DNA of 41,966 nucleotides, from the NCBI GenBank assembly GCA_021813765.1, contig JAKAJM010000015.1:1-41966 (forward strand), given 5' to 3'. A program made the translations under genes and the position numbers. Origin of the DNA: Nitrospirota bacterium. Its GTDB lineage: Bacteria; Nitrospirota; Thermodesulfovibrionia; Thermodesulfovibrionales; JdFR-88. The notes beneath the pieces are model-generated. The model was not told the DNA's origin. It saw only the letters and a list, made by a program, of their open reading frames with translations, and searched no databases. Position 1 is the stretch's first letter. Each line of letters opens with the position of its first letter. Below, in pieces: positions 32,106-41,966 of the stretch.

Positions 32106-33146
32106 TTACGGGAAAGCCGAAAGAGCGGGGAGGGCGGTATCCTCCGGGAAGCCCATCATGATGTTCATGTTCTGCACCGCCTGTCCGGCTGCGCCTTTTA
32201 CCAGGTTATCTATGGCCGTGATTACGATGAGCGTCCCGGTACGGGGATCGAATTTCAGCCCTATGTCGCACCGGTTCGTGCCCTTGACCGCATTTATATT
32301 GGGCAGGTTGTCGGCGCCAAGCACCCGCACAAAAGGCTCATTCCTGTAAACCTTCTCATAAAGCGCTACGGCGCTTTCGGTGGTCAACTTCTTCACAGTC
32401 TTCAGATAAACGGTGGTCAGTATCCCCCTGTTCACAGGCAGCAGATGGGGGGTGAAGTTGATGGTCACATCTTTCCTGGCTATCAAAGAGAGTTCCTGCT
32501 CGATCTCAGGCGTGTGCCTGTGGACGCCGACTGAATACGCCTTGAATCCCTCGTTTACCTCGCAGTATGAAAATCTGACGTCGGACTGCCTTCCCGCCCC
32601 CGAGGTGCCGGATTTGGAATCAACTATTATGCCCTCATGGCTAACGAGTCCGTTTTTGAGCGCTGGATATATCCCGAGGATGGCTCCCGTCGGGTAGCAT
32701 CCGGGGTTTGCGATCAGGGTTGCCTTTTTGATTTTTGCCCTGTGAAGCTCCGGAAGGCCGTAGACCGCCTTTTTAAGCGCATCCCCGTGTTCGTGCGTGG
32801 TGTTATACCACTTTTCATAGACGGCACGGTCCTTTATCCTGAAATCGGCAGAAAGGTCCACGACCTTCCTGCCCTCCCTGTGCAGAAGGGCGACAGCGGG
32901 CTGGGACGCCTTGTGGGGCAGGGCCATGAAAAAGAGGTCGGCTTTCCCAAGCAGCGAGTGGGGCTCCATGGGTTCGAAAAGGAAGTCCCCGTATTTGCTT
33001 AAATGTGGGAATATCTCGGCCGGGCTTTTGCCGGCCGACTTTTCGGAGGTCACGGAGACGACCTTTACGCCCGGATGGCCTGAGAGTATGCGCAAAAGTT
33101 CGGCGCCAGCGTAACCGCTGGCGCCGCATATAGCTACTTTAAGCAT
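32106..33146 (-). CDS. argC: N-acetyl-gamma-glutamyl-phosphate reductase
   Basis: NADPH-dependent third step of arginine synthesis. It has 346 residues. Motifs: ICGASGYAGAELLRIL (nucleotide site, about 6-21), FMALPHKASQ, VVDLSADFRI, catalytic Cys150 in IANPGCYPTGAILG, SGTSGAGRQ, and HRHTPEIEQEL. It starts 10 bases after rpsI; argJ follows after a 130-base AT-rich spacer. The pairing argC-argJ behind rplM-rpsI suggests arginine synthesis rides on a ribosomal-protein promoter. Confidence 0.97.
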   Translation of the reverse strand: MLKVAICGASGYAGAELLRILSGHPGVKVVSVTSEKSAGKSPAEIFPHLSKYGDFLFEPMEPHSLLGKADLFFMALPHKASQPAVALLHREGRKVVDLSADFRIKDRAVYEKWYNTTHEHGDALKKAVYGLPELHRAKIKKATLIANPGCYPTGAILGIYPALKNGLVSHEGIIVDSKSGTSGAGRQSDVRFSYCEVNEGFKAYSVGVHRHTPEIEQELSLIARKDVTINFTPHLLPVNRGILTTVYLKTVKKLTTESAVALYEKVYRNEPFVRVLGADNLPNINAVKGTNRCDIGLKFDPRTGTLIVITAIDNLVKGAAGQAVQNMNIMMGFPEDTALPALSAFP

Positions 33147-33156
33147 GGAATATAAA

Positions 33157-33549
33157 TTATCTCTTGGAGAACTGGAATCTCTTCCTTGCGGCCTTCTGTC
33201 CGTATTTCTTTCTTTCCTTGAGCCTGGGGTCCCTGGTAAGAAAGCCCTCCTTTTTGAGCTTGGGCCTCAGGTCGTTGTCCAGGGCGGTGAGGGCCCTGGA
33301 TATGCCGTGCCTCAATGCGCCGGCCTGGCCGCTCATTCCGCCGCCCTCAACATTGGCGGTAATGTCATATTTCCCGGTCAGGCCGCACAGCTCGATCGGC
33401 TGCCTGATCATCATCCGAAGGGTCTCCCTGGGGAAATAGTCATCCACCGGTTTCTTGTTGACGATGATCTGGCCCGTTCCGGGGGCCATGACCACTCTTG
33501 CAACCGAAGTCTTTCTTCTGCCTGTCGTCTTGTATGAGATCTCCGCCAT
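33157..33549 (-). CDS. rpsI: 30S ribosomal protein S9
   Basis: Ribosomal small-subunit protein whose C-terminal tail reaches the P-site tRNA. It has 130 residues. Motifs: [11 protein letters not shown] near the N-terminus, [19 protein letters not shown], and the conserved basic end [24 protein letters not shown] ribosome site precedes the ATG at 33549. Gap to rplM is 27 bases. Confidence 0.99.
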   Translation of the reverse strand: MAEISYKTTGRRKTSVARVVMAPGTGQIIVNKKPVDDYFPRETLRMMIRQPIELCGLTGKYDITANVEGGGMSGQAGALRHGISRALTALDNDLRPKLKKEGFLTRDPRLKERKKYGQKAARKRFQFSKR

Positions 33550-33576
33550 TCTATATGTCTCCTCGTTTCTTCGCTT

Positions 33577-34008
33577 TTACTGTATGGAAAGGGTCTCCGG
33601 CTGCTGCGCCGCATGCGGGTGCTCCGGCCCGCTATATACCTTGAGCTTCTTTATCATCTGGCGTCCGAGCCTGTTTTTGGGCAGCATGCCGTGGACCGCG
33701 TTCACGAGAACCTGCTCGGGCCTCCTTGAAAGCAGACTCTTGGCTGTTTCCGCCCTGAGCCCTCCGGGGTAGTTCGAATGCCTGTAGTAGACCTTCTGAT
33801 CGAGCTTCCTGCCGGTAAGCCTCACTTTTTCCGCATTGACAACCACCACAAAATCCCCGGTATCCACATGTGGGGTAAATATTGCCTTGTGCTTGCCTCT
33901 CAGATATGTCGCTATGCGGGTGGCCAGTCTGCCAAGCACCAGATCGCTGGCGTCAACAACGTACCATTTCCGCTCGACTTCGTTCTTTTTCGCAAACTGG
34001 GTTTTCAT
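33577..34008 (-). CDS. rplM: 50S ribosomal protein L13
   Basis: Early-assembly large-subunit protein, usually paired with S9 as here. It has 143 residues: [51 protein letters not shown], and [20 protein letters not shown]. Ribosome site GGAAGGTG directly before the ATG. Transcribed from the promoter at 34048-34077. Confidence 0.99.
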   Translation of the reverse strand: MKTQFAKKNEVERKWYVVDASDLVLGRLATRIATYLRGKHKAIFTPHVDTGDFVVVVNAEKVRLTGRKLDQKVYYRHSNYPGGLRAETAKSLLSRRPEQVLVNAVHGMLPKNRLGRQMIKKLKVYSGPEHPHAAQQPETLSIQ

Positions 34009-34047
34009 CCTTCACCTTCCTAGACTCTCTGGATTCAAGAATTTTAT

Positions 34048-34077
34048 AAGATAATCGAAAAACTGTCCAGATGTCAA
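34048..34077 (-). promoter_or_regulatory. rplM: Promoter of rplM-rpsI
   Basis: On the minus strand: perfect TTGACA (34072-34077), 18-base spacer, TATCTT (34048-34053). Transcription would begin near 34041, giving a leader of about 33 bases ahead of rplM. It lies in the gap after the MglA-like gene. Confidence 0.65.
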
Positions 34078-34091
34078 TCTTTTTTAGAATT

Positions 34092-35426
34092 TTAGAGGGC
34101 AAAAAGGCGCGAAAAGAACCCTTTTTTCTTTTTTAAGGCTTTTGCCGCTGCTTTTTCTTCGCAGAGCTGTTTAAGCTGGGCAAGGGATTCTTCCTGCAGG
34201 CGTCTTAGTTCCTTCAGGCTGGAAACGATAGTTTCGTCAACTCCGGCCATCTCCTTTTCTTTCGCACTCTGGCCTGCATGGATGGAATCGAGGGAAGGGG
34301 AGACGGCGCGAAGGACAGCCGCAGGCAGTCTTGAAAGAAGGTCCTTTATTTCCCTGAGCTGTTTTTCCATTTCAGGAAACGCAAGCGGCTGTCCGGATGT
34401 TTCCTGCTCTTTGAGGACTTCCCGGTTTTTTTGGGCTGTCTCCCAAAAGGCCTCCATCCGCGCCGTGGAAGACTTTAACTCCGCGCCCATGGTCTCCGTC
34501 CTAAGCGCCAGGCCGTCGAAGGATTTTTGCATCTCCTCCATATGCGCCATTACCAGATCGATCGCCTTGGAGAGTTTCTCCCGGGAGGCATCTTCCTGCT
34601 CCGCCACTTCCGGCCCCTCCGCTTCTCCGGCATGAATCTCGTCAAAGAAATGCCGTTCGGTCCGGACACTAAGAAGGGTTGGTTGCAATGATTCCGGGTC
34701 AAATGCCTGCCCTTCGTACATACCGGCGGATACACTTTCTTCGCCGGTTTCTGCGGAGTCCGGTGCCGTTTCCTGGCTGGCCGCTCCCAAAAAACCTGTT
34801 TTTTCCGTTTCCCCTTCCGGCCTTTTTCCGTTCCCGGCCGCGTTTTTTTTCTCCAGGTCCCTGATGAGGATATCGGTTATCCCTTTAAAAGTCTCCTCCA
34901 CGCCGTCACCCTTGACCGCTGAGGCAAGGAAAACGGCATATCCCTTTGCGTTCAGGTCGCCGTTTAGCTCTTCGACAGACATCGAGCTCCTAAGGTCGCG
35001 CTTGTTATACTGAAGTACGATCGGAATGCCGGCCGGATCGATGCCGTTTGCTTTCAGGTTTTCGATCATGCCCTGGAAACTCTCTTTGTTGTACTGCCTC
35101 ATCTCGCGCTGGGAATCTGCCACGAACACTATTCCGTCCGCTCCCTTGAGGACCAGCTTTCTTGTGGAGTTGTAGCGTATCTGCCCGGGCACCGTATAGA
35201 GCTGGAATTTGATGCTGAAATCGTTTATCTTGCCTGTTGTCACAGGCAGGAAATCGAAAAAAAGGGTCCTGTCGGTTTCGGTCGCCAGTGACAGGAGCTT
35301 CCCTTTGTTTTCCGGGTTCAGTATGGAATGCAGATGCTGGATGTTGGTGGTCTTGCCGCTTAAGCCTGGCCCATAGTAGACGACCTTTAGGGTAAGTTCC
35401 TTCGAGGCGTAGTTAAACAGCGCCAT
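34092..35426 (-). CDS. MglA-type small GTPase with long coiled C-terminal extension
   Basis: Residues 1-196 are an MglA-family GTPase, a bacterial Ras-like switch known to control cell polarity and motility. Walker A GPGLSGKTT (19-27), TVPGQIRYN (78-86) as switch II, QYNKRDL (139-145) as the base-specificity motif. True MglA ends near residue 195; here about 250 more residues follow: an acidic, Glu/Ala-rich linker (about 197-280), helical and coiled-coil stretches (about 280-430), and a basic-amphipathic end (ALKKKKGFFSRLFAL) that could touch the membrane. It overlaps the upstream GGDEF gene by 14 bases, so the two are translated together. No MglB gene is seen. Confidence 0.92.
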   Translation of the reverse strand: MALFNYASKELTLKVVYYGPGLSGKTTNIQHLHSILNPENKGKLLSLATETDRTLFFDFLPVTTGKINDFSIKFQLYTVPGQIRYNSTRKLVLKGADGIVFVADSQREMRQYNKESFQGMIENLKANGIDPAGIPIVLQYNKRDLRSSMSVEELNGDLNAKGYAVFLASAVKGDGVEETFKGITDILIRDLEKKNAAGNGKRPEGETEKTGFLGAASQETAPDSAETGEESVSAGMYEGQAFDPESLQPTLLSVRTERHFFDEIHAGEAEGPEVAEQEDASREKLSKAIDLVMAHMEEMQKSFDGLALRTETMGAELKSSTARMEAFWETAQKNREVLKEQETSGQPLAFPEMEKQLREIKDLLSRLPAAVLRAVSPSLDSIHAGQSAKEKEMAGVDETIVSSLKELRRLQEESLAQLKQLCEEKAAAKALKKKKGFFSRLFAL

Positions 35427-36805
35427 TTCCGATTATAGCATAGACGCCGTTCCGCGTACGCCGCTTCACCTTGTACATGGATTCATCGGCCAGGCGTATG
35501 AGCTCTTCCTGGGAATGGGCGCTCTCAGGATAGGAGGCCACCCCGAAGCTGGCCGTAATCCTGAGGTTATATCCCTCTTTTTTCAAAAACGCATGGTCCT
35601 GCACTGTCTGCCTTATCCTCTCGGCAGTCTTGGCGGCCTTTTGCGGCGGGGTCTGGGGCAGTATGATGACGAATTCGTCTCCCCCGTAGCGGGTGACTAT
35701 GTCGAGCTCTCTCAAGTGTTTTATCAGGAGTTGTCCCATCTCTACCAGCAGCCTGCTGCCAACAAGGTGGCCGAAGTTGTCGTTCACCGCCTTGAAATGG
35801 TCTATGTCCATGAATATGAGGCTTACGGAGGTGTTATAGCGGTTGCTCCTTAGCACCTCCGTCCCGATGGTCCTCATCATGTAGCGGGTATTGAACAGCT
35901 TCGTGAGGTCGTCGGTGACCACGAGCTCCTGCATCTTCTCATACAGGATGGACCTCTCTATTATCAGGGCGGCGTAATCGGTAAACCGGGCCATGTACTG
36001 CAGTTCCTGCCTTGTGAACTCGCCGCCCGATTTTCTGTTTATGAGCTCAAGCACGCCCAGTATCTTTCCCTTGCTCCTTACGGGCACGCATATTGCGGTT
36101 TTTATCTTGTGGCGCAAGTCCCTCTCCATTTTCATCATCAGGCCTGTTTCCCTGTACATGTCCTTTATAAGCAGGGGTTTGCCGTCTCTGGCCACGCTTG
36201 AGGCGATCGAATCTCCCGACACGGCGGACTTTCCGGCCTCTTTTTTCCAGAGGGGGCCCTCCGTTTTCTCAAGCTGCAGTCCTCCGGTCTCTTCGTCGAT
36301 CAGGTAGAGAGTGCAGTTTTCCGCCTCGGTCTTTTCCTTTATTTTTTTTGTGAGGAGCGAAAGGACGTCGGCCCGCTCGGAGGACGATGTGAGGACGTGG
36401 CTTAAGTCTTCGAAGAATTTTAGTTCGTCTCTTAGAGAGCTGTTTTCTTTTTTTAGGGCCGAGGCTTCGTCAAGGAGCCTTTTTTCGTCCTCCATCCGCT
36501 CCATAAGGCGGCTCAGGAACTCCGTGCCCGCGAGACTGGCATTTATCTGGTAAGTCAGTTTTTTTTTCTTGCAGAATGAAGGACCCTTGCCTGAAATGAA
36601 CAGTTTTGGCGTCTCGTCGGAGACTGAAAGAAGCTTTTTCATAGGCTCCTGCCTGGACAGGGCATACCCGCCGTTTATGATCACGAACGACGCGCGGGAG
36701 ATGGAGCCGGCCGCCTCTTCCGGGTCCTTGAATCGGGTGATCTTGTAAACTGATGAAGGCAATGCTTCCGAAAGGGACGGCAAGGCGTCCCCTATCAGGA
36801 AAACC

Positions 36806-36813
<8 letters not shown>
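35413..36813 (-). CDS. GAF-GGDEF diguanylate cyclase with degenerate receiver-like N-terminus
   Basis: Predicted to make cyclic-di-GMP. It has 466 residues: receiver-like fold about 1-105 in which the position expected for the phosphorylated Asp appears to be Asn47 (FVIINGG), coiled linker about 106-140, GAF sensor domain about 140-288 ([40 protein letters not shown]), then GGDEF about 300-460 with [23 protein letters not shown] and active-site GGDEF at 377-381. The I-site RELD (368-371) five residues before suggests product inhibition. No membrane segment. It overlaps secA upstream by 8 bases and the MglA-like gene downstream by 14. Confidence 0.92.
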
Positions 36814-39418
<2,605 letters not shown>

Positions 39419-39424
39419 ATATTG

Positions 39425-39430
39425 ATTATA
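39425..39430 (-). promoter_or_regulatory. secA: Consensus -10 box 6 bases before the secA ATG
   Basis: TATAAT on the minus strand, then 6 bases, then the ATG at 39418. No recognisable -35 at 16-18 bases and no ribosome site. It fits a leaderless start but could also be a chance match in an AT-rich gap. Confidence 0.45.
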
Positions 39431-39485
39431 TTAACATTAAACCGGGTGCTTCTAGTACCGCCGCGGGCATCCCCAAATGGCCGTT

Positions 39486-41645
39486 TCATTTTTCAGTCAG
39501 ACGTCTTTTAAGGGCTGTATGCCTGAGCGCGGTCTTGGCGTTTTTTACTGAAATGGCAAGGGCCTTGGGCTGGCCAAGCAGCACCACCAGCCTTTTTGCC
39601 CTTGTGACGGCGGTATATATGAGGTTCCTTTGCAGAAGCATGAAATGCTCGGTTACCACAGGCATGATGACGGCCGGGTATTCGCTTCCCTGGCTCTTGT
39701 GCACCGAAGCGGCATATGCGAGCTGGAGCTCATCGGTTTCCTCCAAGGCGAAATCCACGCTGCGTCCGTAAAAATTCACGGTTATCCCGCCCTTCTCAAT
39801 ACCGGTTATCCTGCCGGTATCTCCATTGTAGATGTCTTTTTCGTAATTGTTCCTTGTCTGCATCACCTTGTCCAGCACCCTGAACTGGCCGCCGCCAATC
39901 TGACTGCCCTGTCTGTTCAGGGCGGCCTGGAGCGCCCTGTTCAGGTTTGACACGCCGAGCACACCCCTGTGCATCGGCGAGAGCACCTGTACGTCCCTGA
40001 AAGGGTCAAAACCCCGGGCGGGGAGGGTTTTGGTGCACAGTTCAACTATCTTCTCAAGCACGGCCTGGGACTCTTCGATCTTCAGAAAATGGAAATCTCC
40101 GCCTCCACCGTGGAAGTAGGGCATCTCTCCACCGTTTATCCTGTGGGCGTTCACCACTATCATGCTTTCCCTGGACTGTCTGAATATCTCATCGAGCCTT
40201 TCGGCCGGGACGGCCCCCGAGGCTATCATTTCCCCAAGGACGTTGCCTGGACCCACCGAGGGCAGCTGGTTTGAGTCGCCCACCAGGATGAGGCCGCATT
40301 TTGGTGGAAGCGCGGAAAGCACGCGGGCCATCAGGGCGGTGTCTATCATGGAGCTTTCATCCAGAATGACCAGGTCGGCATCCACAGGATAGAGCCTGTT
40401 TCTCCTGAACCCGGTTGCAGGTGTGTATTCCAGCAGCCGGTGTATGGTCTTAGCCTCTTCATGGGAAAGCTCGGAGAGCCTTTTTGCGGCACGCCCCGTG
40501 GGGGCCGCCAGCCGGACCTTTTTGCCCCAGCGCTTGTATATTTTCAGGATGGCCTTTACGATTGTCGTTTTTCCTACGCCAGGCCCTCCGGTTATTATGA
40601 AGACCTTTTCGCGCGTTGCGCCCTTTACAGCCTGAGTCTGTTTCTGGGATAGTCCGAACGGCAGTTCCTTTTGCACCCATGCTGCGGCCTCCGAAGCGTC
40701 GGGCATGTCCGTGCGCCGGTGGTCCTTGAGCAACGTCTTTAGGCCGGCCGCCACCTCAACTTCGGCATCGTGGAGCGTCTTAAGATAGACGGCCGCCTTG
40801 CCGTCTTTCCCTCCGTCCGGCAAGGCGGCCCCGTCGATCACTATTTTCCCTTTTTCGGCGAGCGCGGAGGAGGCGTTTATGAGGTTTTCCCTTGGGATCG
40901 AGAGGTTTTTGCCGGCCTCCTCTATCAGTCGGTCATGCGGGTAGTAGACGTGCCCTTCATCGGAAAGCCGCTCAAGCATATAGAGTATGCCCGCCTCGGC
41001 GCGGAACGGGGACTCCCTTGGTATGCCGGTCCTGGCGGCGATGGCGTCTGCCTTTATGAAACCTATTCCAGAGACGTCCTCGGCAAGCCTGTAGGGGTTT
41101 GCCTTCAGTATCTGTATGGACTGGAGGCCGTACTGCCTGTAAATCTTCATCGCATATGGCGGGCTTATCTCAAACTCCTGGAAGGCTATCATCATCTCCT
41201 TCAATTCTTTTTGCTCTTTCAGGGACTTTTGCAGGCCCTCGATCTTTTTTGCACCGATCCCTTCCACCTGGGAAAGCCTGGAGGGGTCTTCATCGAGGAC
41301 CTTCATGGTCTCGGCGCCAAACTTCTGTACGATCTTTTTGGCCATGACGGGGCCGATGCCCTTTACGAGTCCGGAGGCCAGGTAACGCTCGATGGCTTGG
41401 GCGGAGTGCAGAGGGAGCTCCTCATGGCCGGAAGCCTTGAGCTGCCGGCCGTATTTAGGGTGCTCTTCCCATTTTCCGGATATCCTCAGGAGCTGGCCTG
41501 CGTGTATGTTTGGAAAATTGCCGGTCACGGTGACAAGCCCGCTGGCGTCCCCGGGCGGTGTGGCGGTGAGCCTGATAACGGCATAATGGCTCTCCGGATT
41601 ATAGAATACGACCCGTTCGACGGTTCCCCTGATCTCAATCTGCAT
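39486..41645 (-). CDS. recD2: RecD2-type ATP-dependent DNA helicase
   Basis: 5'-3' superfamily-1B helicase acting without RecBC, by family involved in DNA repair. It has 719 residues from the ATG at 41645 (MQIEIRGTVERVVFYNPESH), the usual RecD2 opening; the frame is open to 41702 but that part is AT-rich promoter sequence. An OB-like N-terminus is followed by helix-hairpin-helix pieces (GLVKGIGPVMAKKIVQKFG, VEGIGAKKIEGL), Walker A TGGPGVGKTTIVKAIL, Walker B VILDESSMIDTALM, GDSNQLPSVGPGNVL and motif VI region YAASVHKSQGSEYPAVI. It is divergent from the rRNA operon. Confidence 0.95.
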   Translation of the reverse strand: MQIEIRGTVERVVFYNPESHYAVIRLTATPPGDASGLVTVTGNFPNIHAGQLLRISGKWEEHPKYGRQLKASGHEELPLHSAQAIERYLASGLVKGIGPVMAKKIVQKFGAETMKVLDEDPSRLSQVEGIGAKKIEGLQKSLKEQKELKEMMIAFQEFEISPPYAMKIYRQYGLQSIQILKANPYRLAEDVSGIGFIKADAIAARTGIPRESPFRAEAGILYMLERLSDEGHVYYPHDRLIEEAGKNLSIPRENLINASSALAEKGKIVIDGAALPDGGKDGKAAVYLKTLHDAEVEVAAGLKTLLKDHRRTDMPDASEAAAWVQKELPFGLSQKQTQAVKGATREKVFIITGGPGVGKTTIVKAILKIYKRWGKKVRLAAPTGRAAKRLSELSHEEAKTIHRLLEYTPATGFRRNRLYPVDADLVILDESSMIDTALMARVLSALPPKCGLILVGDSNQLPSVGPGNVLGEMIASGAVPAERLDEIFRQSRESMIVVNAHRINGGEMPYFHGGGGDFHFLKIEESQAVLEKIVELCTKTLPARGFDPFRDVQVLSPMHRGVLGVSNLNRALQAALNRQGSQIGGGQFRVLDKVMQTRNNYEKDIYNGDTGRITGIEKGGITVNFYGRSVDFALEETDELQLAYAASVHKSQGSEYPAVIMPVVTEHFMLLQRNLIYTAVTRAKRLVVLLGQPKALAISVKNAKTALRHTALKRRLTEK

Positions 41646-41672
41646 GATAGTTATAATATAATAGTTATAATA
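41646..41672 (-). promoter_or_regulatory. Tandem AT-rich repeats and -10-like boxes before recD2
   Basis: On the minus strand TATTATAACTAT occurs twice, 14 bases apart. The nearer TATTAT (41653-41658) ends 7 bases before the recD2 ATG. No ribosome site or clear -35. Could be the core promoter, duplicated. Confidence 0.45.
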
Positions 41673-41742
41673 TATACGAGCGGCGGGATTGATGGTGACC
41701 ATATAAAGGCGCTGCCTTCAAGGAAAATTTCAGGCCGCAGGA

Positions 41743-41789
41743 TTTTTTTTAGAAAAAAGGTTGACAAACTTTTGGTCTTCGTGTAAGTT
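41743..41789 (+). promoter_or_regulatory. rRNA operon promoter with UP element
   Basis: AT-rich UP-like block TTTTAGAAAA within 41743-41758, perfect -35 TTGACA (41761-41766), exactly 17 bases, -10 TAAGTT (41784-41789). Transcription should start near 41796. This is the strongest promoter in the window. Confidence 0.85.
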
Positions 41790-41797
41790 AATAAAGT

Positions 41798-41810
41798 TGC
41801 TCTTTGAAAA
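41798..41810 (+). promoter_or_regulatory. boxA antitermination signal
   Basis: TGCTCTTTGAAAA closely matches the rRNA boxA (TGCTCTTTAACAA) that loads NusB/S10, and lies between the rRNA promoter and the 16S gene, the expected place. Confidence 0.75.
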
Positions 41811-41863
41811 GACTAGCCTAAAAAGTGCGTAGCACCCGGTCGATTCGAAAGTTCAAATGAGTT

Positions 41864-41966
<103 letters not shown>

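Noticed and set aside
40770-41786. A 338-codon plus-strand frame opposite recD2
   Set aside because: It is a shadow of RecD2; no motifs, and it runs through the recD2 and rRNA promoter region.

Overview
The window reads as chromosomal DNA of a Gram-negative bacterium. It encodes LptA, LptB and LptC for lipopolysaccharide export, a heptose nucleotidylyltransferase, an outer-membrane barrel protein, Tat translocase parts, lipoprotein and signal-peptide proteins, and a small membrane-anchored c-type cytochrome. The 16S rRNA 5' end (AACGAACGCTGGCGGCGTGCC), the DUF512 radical-SAM protein, an MglA-type GTPase and an HD-GYP/HEAT pair would fit Nitrospirota or a former deltaproteobacterial lineage. 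That placement is inference and is weak. Nearly all the DNA is coding, no gene-free stretch exceeds about 220 bases, and I see no insertion sequence, prophage, CRISPR array or tRNA.

Layout. (1) 1-8360, minus strand: a tightly packed run rsmB > PASTA protein > rpe > TPR protein > pgsA > DUF512 radical SAM > aroE > lptC > lptA > lptB (lptB runs off the left edge). (2) 8495-21868, plus strand: dxr, rseP, NUDIX hydrolase, rfaE2-type nucleotidylyltransferase, mfd, an outer-membrane barrel, tatB-like and tatC, a small unknown protein, a HEAT-repeat protein, an HD-GYP phosphodiesterase, a periplasmic tandem rhodanese with a strong terminator, and a tiny diheme cytochrome. (3) 21886-41645, minus strand: recD2; secA > diguanylate cyclase > MglA-like GTPase; rplM > rpsI > argC > argJ > zinc-ribbon protein; def > fmt > amidase > GerMN protein > murI > rph; ftsH > folP; PilW-like TPR lipoprotein > cdd. 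(4) 41743-41966, plus strand: an rRNA promoter with UP element, a boxA and the first ~100 bases of 16S rRNA.

The content is mostly housekeeping: envelope building (LPS transport, isoprenoid, phospholipid, peptidoglycan), protein export and quality control (SecA, Tat, FtsH, RseP), translation and arginine synthesis, with cyclic-di-GMP signalling in two places (HD-GYP and GGDEF). I do not see an obvious new defence or biosynthetic system.

The points most worth a second look are: a one-base frame break at a nine-A/T run in the PASTA gene, a second one-base break in argJ, several transcription units whose -10 box lies 5-7 bases before the ATG (possible leaderless mRNAs), an apparent shared N-terminal domain in the adjacent HEAT and HD-GYP proteins, a possible ATT start for ftsH, and an MglA GTPase with a long coiled tail overlapping a GGDEF protein whose receiver-like domain seems degenerate.
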